NCBI GenBank assembly: GCA_036785705.1
Contig: JAWUZG010000016.1
Location: forward strand, 992,001 to 1,056,000
DNA: 64,000 bases
Reading direction: 5' to 3'
Origin: Acanthornis magna
Taxonomy: Eukaryota; Chordata; Aves; Passeriformes; Acanthizidae
Below the pieces are notes generated by a model. It had not been told where the DNA came from. It ran no database searches and saw only the letters and a program-made list of their open reading frames with translations. This document shows positions 48,101-59,600 of the stretch, piece by piece (the stretch's first letter is position 1; each line of letters opens with the position of its first letter). The position numbers and the translations under genes are program-made.

Positions 48101-51100
48101 CATGAGGACAAGCAGGGGGTCTTGGTGGGCCAGAAGGTGTCTGTGATGGCGTTTCTTTGATGCAGAACCTGGAGTCTCAGAAGCTGGCAGCACTCCAGGG
48201 ACACACGAGTGGCTCTCTTATACCTTCTGCCTTGCCGTGACACCTGCAGGAAGAGGGTGAAATGCAAATTATTAGCAACTATGAACAAGAGTGTTGTGTT
48301 TTTGCATGCATGTGTATCTAATGGTTGAGGTGCTACTAGGGGAACCAGCTTCATCTGTTCCTCAGATAACCTAAAAAGAGGTAGTTTTGTGTACTTAATA
48401 AAATCCTCATGTTTCCAGAACCGATCCTGATGTTCAAGAGCTTGAGCAACTTCGCTTTTAAAGTTTAGCCCAATAACATATATCCTAGATATTAAATTGC
48501 TGAATTTACTAGATTTAGAGGATTTAGCAGGACTGTCAGAAGGATGGGGCAGCACACTGTAGCCTATCTCACTCCATAACTGAATCAAATACCATTCCTA
48601 AAGGCAGACATGAAGGCAAAGGCCAAACAGGAGGATGAGCATTAGATTGACGACATTCCTGTAGTCCATTTAAAAACTGCTCACAGACAACACTGGGTCT
48701 GCAGAAGGGGAGGTGAAGCACCTGTTCCTTGAGAATGGAAGGAAAACCTGGACTCTCAAACCTGGACCCTCTGTGTCTTTGCAGGGGAAGGTTGACGTGC
48801 CACTGTGCATGTCATAGCTGCCCTTCTGCCCCTTCCCTCCCTCCCTCCTCCCCAGGCTGTGGTGTCTGAGCACTGGTCTGCGCTCTCAGTTTGGCTTTTC
48901 TTTCATTTTTTTAGGGAAAAAATCAAGTAGATTTGTGAACAGGGAAATTGCTAAAGCCCAGTTGCTTATGGACTTGTGCTTTCAAGGCTTTTCTTTCCCC
49001 TAACCATTCCAAGTGACAGACAGAGGGTAGGAGAGGAAAATGGGAGCTGCACAAACAGATGAGAACATTTGTCTGTAGGAATTCTCTAGGGTCTAAGGCA
49101 GGCAAACTCAAAGAGCAGCTCTCCTGAGTTCAGGAACCTGTACAGTCCCTCCTCTATTTGACTGTCACCTTAATTAACTGGTTCTTCTTCAAGCTCTTCC
49201 TGTATTTGGTTGGAAATGAGTTGAGATGTTACCAGGGTGCATACAAAGAGTGTGACCACCAGTGCCTTGATTCCAGAGGAAAAACAGCTAAACCATTTCT
49301 TTTAAAAACATGAAGATAATGTGGGATACCATTCTTTGGGTGTAAAAGCTGACATTTAAAGAACATTAATATTACTACAGGAACTGCTGCTTAACAAGAC
49401 ATAGTCAAGGTGAGGCAAGAACTCAGTAGCTGATTACAGTCTTTAATGCTGTGAAATACTGTCCCAGAGTCACAGCTTGTTCCTGCCCTCTGCTGCTGTT
49501 AGGGAAGCTCTAAAATCTCGTAAGGGGGTTGAATCTTGATCCCTGCACAAGAAGGATCTGCACAAGAAGGAAGAAGATTCGTGCAGCTTCACCGAGACCC
49601 ATCAACTTCCACATCCAGCAAATCCACCACAGACAGAAATATCCTGTACCAAAAGAGAACTAGTGGTGACCTCAACAGACCACGTGTGCTTGGGACAAAA
49701 CATTAAAAAACAAAAAAACCCAAACCAACCAAACAAAAAAAAAATCAGGTGAAAGATCCTAAGAAAAAAATATTGATTTGGGAGCACTCTAAGCTTGCTG
49801 AGTCTGTCATATCAAGAGGGACAGCCATGAACTGCATTTGGAAGAGGCAGCTCTGTGGCAGGAGATTAAGACAAGCAAATGAGGTTTTGTTTCTGCTGCC
49901 CTTGCAGTGTGACATAAATATAGAAGAAGAGGAGAAACAGAATTGCAGGTCTCAAGGTGCAGCTCATCTCTGCCCTCCTGGCATCAAAGCCCAGGAAGGC
50001 ACTGCTGGTGCGATGCCAGGCACTGCATTCCAAGGATGCACTGAAACTCCTGCCTGACGTGGTCACTTCATAAAGGTACCATATGTCCATGCATTCCTCT
50101 CTGTTGCACTCCTACGTCTTCTTAAGGACAAAGCAGGTATATTTTTTTCAAATATGACTTTTTAAAAGCCTGTATGCTTAAAAAAAAAAATAAATTTGAG
50201 TTAAGCTTAACTCATGGGTTCCAGCTGCCCTCCCAGTGCAGCACATCCACTGGTTCTGGCGTACTTCTCACCTATGCTTTGTTGCTACTGTTTTCTGTTC
50301 CTGCAGGAAATCTTCCTTAAGATTTTTAAACCACAGAGCTACTTCCACTTGCTGTAATCCTGTGCTACTGCAAGGAAAGGACCAAGAGGAGGGCAGGAGT
50401 AGTCAGGACTGTAACTACCCAATGTATATCCCATTTGCTCTTGCTAGCAATGATGATCCAGGTGCAGGAACAAAAGCAGTCCTGTGGGGAAATCCTGCAC
50501 AGATTCCTCCTGTCTCTGTGCAGAAGCAGGGCTCCCAGCTGGGCTCCCAGCCCCAGGGAACTGGGGATGGTGAAGAATAAATACATTCCTTTCAGGAAAC
50601 GAGACAAAGAACGATTTGATAATATTGATTTAGTTCATAAGAGATGCTCATCAGAATGAAAAGGACAATGCGTAACTATGCAATTTCAGTACAGTGGGTA
50701 TTTCAGTTGTTTATTTTTCTTGCTTTTTTTTTCCTCTTGCTGTAAAAACAGGCAAAGTTTTGCAAATGAAAGTCTCATTCTCGAACCCCTTTTGAGGGGC
50801 AACTGTATGTTGCCAGCATCAGTGAAGGATGAAGGGAACTTGTATGCAACTCTCAAGTTGAATTTAGCTTTGAGTGGGAGCTGGTATTTTGCCCCAAATA
50901 GTACTTGTCCCTGGGTCCAGTGTTTTATTCCCTTTTCCAGATACCCATATTTAAATGATGCTATAGAAAGTGGTTATCCACAAGCAAACCAAATGTTTTT
51001 GCTAGAGATAGGTACTGAAATTGCATTTTTACAGTTTTTGAGAAAATAATGTGATCAAAGCAAGGACTTTGTTCATCACATGAAGTTTGATTGTCTGGTT

Positions 51101-51560
51101 AGAATAATGGCTTTTAATTATCTGCAGGGAAAGGCAGTTTGTCTGCTGCTGACACAGAGGACAAACATGTGGGCTGTGACCCTGTGTCGAATGGAGATCA
51201 GCACTGACTCCACTCAACGCAAGAGCAACACCCTGGAGAGTGAAAATCAGAGTAACAAATTTATTTCACATGTGTTTGTGATTAGACACAAAGACAAAAA
51301 GCTTAGGTGATATGCTGAATACTGATTAGGTCTGTGAAGTCCCTGTGCTGTGGTTAGTTCACGTAAAAACACCTTTGTGAGTTTACATACCTCATTGTGC
51401 CACACAATCTTTTTTTGTTTTATTATCTCCAGTATCAGTCTCAACCTCTGCTTTTGAACAAAAGAGAGACACTAAATATATCTGATCATGGCAAGGCAAA
51501 GGTAACAAAAGGGAACTTTTTATGATGAAAATACTGTCTAGTAGCAGAGAGGTTCCTAAG

Positions 51561-51660
51561 AACATAGAATCATTGAATAGTTTGGGTTGGAAGGGACCTC
51601 AAAGATCATCTAGTTCCACCCCCCTTGATGCCATCCCTGGATGTCCAGGGATCCCTCTGG
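51561..51660 (-). mobile_element. CR1 LINE 3'-end fragment
   Basis: 'tagaatcattgaatagtttg' then 'ggttggaagggacctcaaag' and 'atcatctagttcca', a reverse CR1 end close to consensus. Confidence 0.88.
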
Positions 51661-52929
51661 CTTTTGCAGGGTGGGGTCAGTTCTTAAGCCAGAAGTCCTA
51701 ATTTCAGGGGTCAGGAAAGCACTGCCAGGGCTGGGAGCATGGGATGCTCACATTGCTGCAGCTTCTTCTGCTCCTCCTGAGAAGCAAGTTTGGGAACCAC
51801 TGTTGTGGAAAATCACTTCTGGTTTGTGGCTTGTTTTTAACTAGGGTAAAGAAGTGTGTTTAGAAAAGTAAATAACTACACCTCTGCATTAAAAGGGTAA
51901 GTCCCTCTGTGGTACCTGCTTAACCTACGCTGTCCTCAGCAATGGGTATTCAAACCCTCCTTTCCTTTCTCCCCCACCTTCCTTGGAAGGAAAAACATTA
52001 AGTATTGATAAAGAGTTTTTCCCACTTTCCTGCCCATTTGTTTGACCCCAGGATATTGCAGAAAACAGGCTTTGGACAGTATATTGTATCAGTCTAAAGG
52101 CTGACAGACCTATCTGTCTTCCCTACGAGGCATCTCCAGTTTGGGATTAAGGTACCCACCCAAGGGTGGTAGGATCTAAAGGACTTGGACATTTTTCCCA
52201 GGTTTGGGACTGGCTGAGGACTTACAGTATGAAGAGGGGATCTGTGTGGCTCCAGCAGCTGAGCTCCCTCCCAGCCCCAGCAGAGCAGCCCAGTGTGGGG
52301 GACCAGTTCAGTCCATCAAATATGATCCTTCACAGAAGTATCAGTAAGATGCTCTTTTTTAATGCCTGACCTTTTCCCCCTCCCTCTGCATCGCTGGTTT
52401 GAGAGCCTGATGTTTAGAAGCCACCGAAAGTACCCCTGGGGCAGGTTGTCAGGCAAAGTGCTGTTGCAATGAGGGGAAAAGCCAAACGGCCCCACGGCAG
52501 CACTGACGTTGCTGCTTTTATGTGTTTATAAGTAGTTCAGAGGGGGTGATTGCTGATTAAGTACCCAGTATTAACTGCTCTTAATCACTGCTCTGGAGCC
52601 TAATGGAGCTCTTGTTTGCACATAACCGTGCCTTGTAGCTGTCTTTAGCACACTTGACAGATGTGCTTATTGCCATCTTTACTGCGTATGTGTAATGGGC
52701 TTTTTAATTATTGATTCATCATTACTCCTTTATAAACTACTTATAAATGTCACCAGAATGAGCTACGCTTGTGTTTTTCTTTTTAAAGCTCTTTCAGGTT
52801 TAAAACATATAATAGCTCCCTGAAACAGTGTGACCCTAGGGGCAGGGGGCATTGAGCCTTGAAGTGGAAAGGAACAGGTCTGTACAAACATTTGAGGAAG
52901 CCTCCCACATTTAAGTCAGTCCCTGAGGG

Positions 52930-53663
52930 CTATTTATAAAATACACTACCTGAGTAGCTTTTGCTGTGCCTCTTCTTCTTCTTCCGTTTCCCAGATGGCC
53001 TCTGCTTTTCCCTGTCGGTGTGAGTTTGCTCTGGAGGAAGCGTTGCTGAACACGAGGAGTCAGTGGCTGGCTCCTCTGAGAAGGACTTGTCTTGAGAGAT
53101 GTCCAGCAGCGAGTCTGTACCCGGGTCTTCGTTCTCCTTTGTCATCTCTTTTGACTCTGCCTGCTGAGCCTCCCTGCAGGGAGCAGACTGAGCACTCTCT
53201 GAGCCATCAGCTGGGCATTCCTTGCCCTGAACTTCTGACAGGGACCCATTAGTCCAGCTCAGTTGGTCTCTCAGAGCAGAGGCTGAACTGCTGCTCACAA
53301 AACTTATCCTCGTGCCTACGTCAGCCACAGAAAAGGCAATGGAGCCACTCTTCGTGCTGGGCTGGAGGCTTTCCACGTTGTCTGCCTGCTCCATCCTGGT
53401 GTCTGGCATGGTCTGACTGGTTCCATCACCTTCCACCATGCTCTCCGAGGGGCTCTTGCTCTGGGACTCCAGAGGCAAACTTCCTGCAGCATTGTTTTTA
53501 GGTAATACCTGGCTTGAAGCTGAAGCATTTGTAACATCTCCACCAGTCTCCATTGGGGCAGCGGTTGAGGGGGGAGTGCTCTCTGAGGGATCACCATCCT
53601 TGTTTTGCATGGTCTTGTCATCGATCTGCTTCCCTGCTGCTTGTGGATCCTTAATGCTCATTC
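52930..53663 (-). CDS. INF2: INF2 exon: C-terminal tail with read-through stop
   Basis: Acceptor TTTAAAG, then [13 protein letters not shown], a Ser/Thr/Glu-rich region, [14 protein letters not shown] and a basic [12 protein letters not shown] end. Read straight through it ends SYSGSVFYK and TAG (52,930). Within the last codons is CAG|GTAGTG (exon end 52,950), a usable phase-1 donor. Human INF2 likewise has two alternative C-termini, one of them the prenylated CVIQ form. I could not find an exon encoding a CaaX end in the window. Confidence 0.9.
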
Positions 53664-56600
53664 CTTTAAACAAAAGACACACAATCAGCCACAGCTGCAG
53701 AGTTGCACTGGGAATCAACCAAGATACACCTTCCCCTGCAGAGGTTACAGGTTAGCAGCTGCCTTGGAGAGAGCACTGACCCTAAAGCAGCTATGCAGAG
53801 GCAGCACCAGTTTATCCTCTCTGTACCTGCCCTCCTTAGATCCATGTGGTCACCCCAGCTGGACTCCAAGGCTCCAGCTCAGCAAAGCCCCTGCTTTGTT
53901 TTCAGCAGGGGTTTATGTGTCTTGGCTGCAAACTGGCTGATTTCTGTGGAAGCTCCAGGACTTACAAGGAAGGCTGAAAGTCTACAGCAGAAGAGAGAAC
54001 CTGCCTGTGAGGTCCTGGACCAGGCTGGACTGCTGGCTTGGCTGTGTGAGGACTTCAAGGCTGCCCATTAGCCAGCCTCAACCTGACCTTGCAGAGCAGG
54101 TCTAGGAGAGCCATGGACAGACCAATATCCTTGGACTTACCTCACATGCACTGACACTGAGCTCAAGAGACCCAAGAAAAGATAAACCCATGGGCTGTCT
54201 CCTCACAAGCACTTAAAGACGTGGGTACTTCTGCAAATAGGGTTTCTAATCTTTTTTAAAGGGCTTCTTCAGTCTCCCAAGTGTAGACTGAGATGGGGTG
54301 CAGCAGTCTCCAAGGCAGAAACACACTGTGCTACTGAGACTTGAGGGCATGGAGGGGACTTGTGTGGGGATGACAGCAGTGCCCCACCAGCACGGTGCCA
54401 TGGCTGACACATGGGTTGAGCATCTCAGAGGGTTTATCAGCACAGGTGCAAGGCCATGCTGCTCCAAATTCCTGCTAATTCTGGGACAGACCTGGCTAGT
54501 GCCAGCTCAAGGCTCTCTGCTCTTCTCCTTGGCACTGGCTGCAAAGCCTTCTTAAATAAAATGCCCCAAATGCAAACACAAAGGCTTCTTGCTGGTGCGT
54601 GCTTGGCTCAGGCTCAGAGGCAGATGGGAGTGCATAGCTGCAGGTACAGTCAGGTCTTGTGTTCTTACCAGACTGGCTTTCCTCAGGGCTCTCTGCAGAC
54701 AAGGGTTTAGGAACTGCATCTGACTCGTGTCTGTTCTTGGTCTTTCTGAGCGTGAAGCCTTTCCTGATGTCGGCGAGCAGGGCATCAATGACACACACCT
54801 CCTCCTGCTTCATCAACCCCTTCTTAACTGGAGGGCAGAGAGAGAGATGAGTGTTAAATCTGCCCATGAGAGCAGGCAGGAGGAGACTTTGCAGTGATTC
54901 CATCGCTAGAGGTGGCTGCTGCTGCCTGGGAGCAGCCCATGCTCTGTGATCCCACAGCAGCGTATCCTAGCTGGATACAAGGGATTTGCTCCAAAGCCTT
55001 GGTGCTACAGCCTGGCACCAGCTCTGTCTGGACATGTCCCTGGTTGTACCACGACCTTGAAATATTCCATGTTTGCTATGGATGTTGCTGGGGAAACCGT
55101 TTTTTCTTTTTTTTTTTTTTTGAGGGGAAATAATTTTGATTTTTCTTTCCTCTCTGCATCTTCCAATTACATTCTTCAGTCTTTAATTTTCATCCAGAAA
55201 AAGGCATATTTAAGTAATATGGATTATTACTTAATTCCCCTTGGATGGGAGAAAAGTCAAATGTTTCTTGTTAGATTTGGGATTCAAAAGTTATGTTTAG
55301 AAACTGAAAAAGTTAACTGAAATATTTAATTTGCGGTGGTTCTTTTTATTCTCTGCTGCTCAGTCAGCAAACCTAAAATTAACTTCTCTACCCAGCTGCA
55401 ACTGTGGAAAGTCAATTTTTAGCTATGGCTGTAAGACACCTAAAAGCCTTTAGTCAGCCGGCACCTGGAAACCTACAAAATAAATTACCACTACTGGTCC
55501 ATTAAAGCAGGACCAGCAAAGAGCTCCCATGGCTGCGTCTCTCTTTTTTTGAAGCCATTTCAGATACTCACTGACTTTTCCATTTTCTCCCTTCTGTCTC
55601 TTCCCCTCTTCCTCTTCAAGCTGTTTTTTCCTCTTCTCTGCTTTGGCAGCTTGCTCCTTTCTGTCCTTGTTTTCCTGCAGTGAGGTAACAGGGGTATGAG
55701 AAGGTTGGGTAAATGTCTGCTAGGAAAGCTGATGAAGAGAAAGGAGATCTATATATGAAGGATGAGAAATTCTGGCCTCATCCTGTGCCATAAATAAAAT
55801 GGGCATTGGGAATAAGGGCTGTCTTACCAAGATGCTGAGGGGACTGCTGGCTTGGCCAGGACTCTGCCACATCCCAGTCGAAGGTGGCAGTGGTGATATG
55901 CCTCACACAACTACCTCCAGTGTGCTCACCTGCCTGACCTCCAACTGAGGTCAAAGTGGCAGATACTGAAGCCACAGTTTTCTCCAAACAGGTGGCTTTT
56001 TGACTCCATATCCCCTCTCTGAGTCTGTTTGCTCAGGTTGGAGCAAAGGGTTACTTTTTGTAAGCTCCTTCCTCTAAAACGTGGACATTTGGCCCAAAAG
56101 CATCTTTGTGACTCTGCAGCTGAAGTTGCACCAAAATCACAAACCCCCAGTGTTTGGGCCAGGCCAGGAGCACCAGAACTGCATGAGGATGCCGTGGAAC
56201 AGGGATCAGACTCCACTTCACTGGGGGACCTCATGCCAAGTGGCCAAAGGAGGAGGCTGTAACCAGCTTCCCCCACAGGATTCAGGAGCCATCCCACCCC
56301 TGTCCATCGGAGTGGAGGCACTAGGGGTGCTCAGCACTGTGGGTGCACATGCCAACCTTCAGGGCTCGGATGAACAGATCCCTGAAGGTCTTCATGATGC
56401 TAAATATGTCCTCTAAGGACAACTTGCTTGGGTCTTCACAGAGGTAATTTGCAAGTTCTTCTCTCTTCTTTTCAATGGTTTCAAATTCTTCTTCCAGCTT
56501 TCTGGAGGCATCGATGCTGTCCTGAAACACATTAAATGCACACAGTGAAACACCATCCAGAGGACAGCAAGTGAAGTGCACTCACAGAGAAAGGATGTAA

Positions 56601-59600
56601 GATCTTGGAGAATGACTCTGTGTCCTGGTTTTTAACTGCAGCAGAGCTTTTGGGAAGCACGTGGGAGGAAATAAAGATTTGTAGATGATCTTTCCTCCTG
56701 GTAACTGTGCTGTGCCAGTTTACAGGGATGGCTCGAGCAAGACGTGGAAGACTCCATGCAAACCTTAATCTCAAGCAAAGGGCTTTGCTCTGGTGATCCA
56801 CACAGAAGGCAAACATCTTCCCTTAAAGTGAGGAGTCACACAATAGCATGGACAGAGCTTTTCTCTGGTGATCCACACAGAAGGCAAACATCTTCCCTTA
56901 AAGTGAGGAGTCACACAAAAGCATGGACAGAGCAGTTATGGCACGCACCCTAAGAAATGGCCTCACCAAAGGTACCTGGGTTTGAGGAAGAGCTTGCAAA
57001 TGCACATTTGGGTTGTGTGGCATTGCAGCCTATTTCCAAATCTGAGAGCATGTCTCGTGGCAATATTTTTTCCCCTCTCATGAGCCTCCTCAGCTGCATA
57101 TGTACCATGCACCACCTCTGTGTGTGTAACGGGGGAGATCTAAGGCAGCTCCATTACTGACCTGGATGGGTTTCTCATACTGTTGTTTCACATCCTCATT
57201 TGATGATAAGACTTTCCGCTGAAGCTCCATCAACTTCTTTAAATTGGTACCGGACTCCGTGCGTATGATATCAAGATTAATTCTGAAATCACACAGAACC
57301 CTGTCATTAGCTGACACTCCAGCATCTTGAGCTGACCAAGGAGTGGACAGGTCTGAGTGGGCGGTTGGGTCATCCCTCTGCTTCCCACCACTTCACTGAA
57401 CTGAAACTTGAGCTCTGAACTCTCTGTCCAGTCCAAGCTCATGGAAAACAGCTTCCCTCTACAGCACTTATGGAAAGGCTGCCAGACCCACCTACAACTT
57501 TGTGTATCAAGTAGATGAAATGCCAAAAAAGGCCACCCATTCAAAAGGCTGCTCTCCGCCCACTGTGCTTGGCATTAGCTCATTTTCCCTGGCTGGAGGT
57601 ACTTCAGAAATGCTTCTGGGTAGCTGGCCTTCACCAGCTCCTGCCACCACAAAGGCAGTGCACATTTCAGAAGGGTCTGGGAGGAAGCTTTAACTGACTG
57701 CTCTGCAAATTTCAGCCCTGAGTGTTGCCAGCTGTAGTAGAATTATTATATATTAAAGGGCTTTCAACATTCATCAACCAAATCTTTCAGTTATAACTAT
57801 GTAAGAAGCCATCTTGTTAATCTGCTATACCAGCTGTGTGTGTCCTAATTTCTGGTACATTGTTGATGTGCATGGGATTAATTTTTGTTTTTAATTTAAA
57901 GGAAGTGACACACAATTTTACCCTGCTGCTTTTGAAACATATTCAAGATCCTTTGGCAGTTCCAGTAGGTCCTTGTGGCTGTTTTCTACTTCCTAAAGAG
58001 AGAAAGAAGGGTTATTTGGCGTGTGGCAGGAGCTGAGGGGAAGCTGGGGGGAAGACACATGGACAGAAGTGTCCAGGAAGGATGACTGTGCCATGTCCTG
58101 CTACTGCCCCCATCTGTAGTTTGCACATTCAGAGACGAAAGGCATTTCCCCTGGCTATAAAAACACAAAAGAGTGATGAACTCTGAGAAATACTCACAGT
58201 TCTAAGCAAAGCTGAGCTCTTCTTGAGCATAGGGGGAGGCAGGACTGTGGTTTGATGCAATCTGACACTTCCTACAGTCCCAGAAGGGTACTAAAAGGCC
58301 TTGATTCTGATTTGCATTCTTTACTTTCACAGCTGTCCTTGCTGAAGCTCCTGCCAGCTAAAGCAGGGCTTGAACATGCGTAACTGAAACCGAGGGACAT
58401 TGATGAATGAAGGTGGCAGAGCAGAGCATGGAGAAAAAAGATAAAAACAGCATTTCAGGGAATAGGAAAACCATGGGGGCTTGGAGAGAAGCATGAAAAG
58501 CCTGAGCATAGTCTGGAGGAAAAGGGAGAGTCCATGGAAAGGCAGAAAAGCTGAATGGGTACAGATGAGCCAGGACAGCTTTGTGCTCTGTGGTTTGCAG
58601 CTGCTGGTGTGCAGATTGCACAAATACGAAAGGAAGTTGCAGACACTGTGGGAGAAGATGCTGGAGGGAAGCAGCATAAATAAGGAGGTTCCTGAGTAGT
58701 GCCCACAAGCAGCCTCCACCAGAGTTAGCAAAGTGATTCAAACACTCCTGACTTGTGACAGTCTGTGGCTTGCCAGGGAGGATATGAGTATGAGCATGTG
58801 GCAATAACTGAGGGTAGACTAGGAAAAATCCAGCTCCTCCATGATAAAACCCTCCCTCTTCCGCTGGCAGTGGTACCTCTAGAATATGGTGGAGCAGTGT
58901 AATGCGGGTTTGGTTTGCTTTGGTTTCTGTTAGTTTGAGTAAAGTGCTGATTTTAAACCCATCGGCATCGCCTGTGTGACTCCCCTACAAGAGAGAAAGA
59001 AAGCAGATGTAACTCCTGTGTCCACCTGAATTACAGCCCTAAAGGAGATCATTCACAGACTGTAATGGGGAGAGGACAAGACAAAAAAAAGTCCTTACGT
59101 AGTTCAGGAAGTTTCCAACTTTGAGAATCAGTTGACAAAAGACTGGCAGGCGATGACTGGTCAGAAGATCTGAAAAACATAAGGGACTTTTAAGCAAAAG
59201 CCTGTTACACCAGAGCATTTCCTAAACTGCATTGAAATTGGGATTGAGAATTCCACTGAATCAAATCTGGTATTTTGGCTTTGCAGCCCAATGCCCAACC
59301 TGCAGAGAAACTGATTCTATGTAGATGCAGCTCCACGAGTTGTAAAAGTTTTTGTTGACTTATGTTTCTTTCTTTACACTTGGTCTCTCATTTCCTAATG
59401 GCAAACAACCTGGAGTTGGACCCTCCTCAGTAACAGCAATCAAGGTGCTGCCTTCCTTGCAAGTGCCCCAGTGTGGGCGAGGGTAACTGGGCAGCAAATT
59501 GCACCTTGCCAACTCCATTTAGCTGTGCAGTGAAGCCAGTTCTGACTGCCCTATGCTCACCTGCCAGCTGCTAAAACCAGACCTGCTCACCCTGTTCTGG

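Larger units (their letters stand above)
39011..52929. other. Spacer between INF2 and the INF2-like gene
   Basis: This should contain the INF2 3' untranslated region and the upstream region of the INF2-like gene. Candidate AATAAA signals for INF2 (minus strand) lie at 51,419-51,424 and 51,260-51,265. I looked for DID-type exons (the armadillo-like N-terminal domain of INF2) on the minus strand and saw none. Contents otherwise are CR1 pieces and simple repeats, listed separately, and one 241-codon open frame (47,863-48,588) of unknown meaning. Confidence 0.5.
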
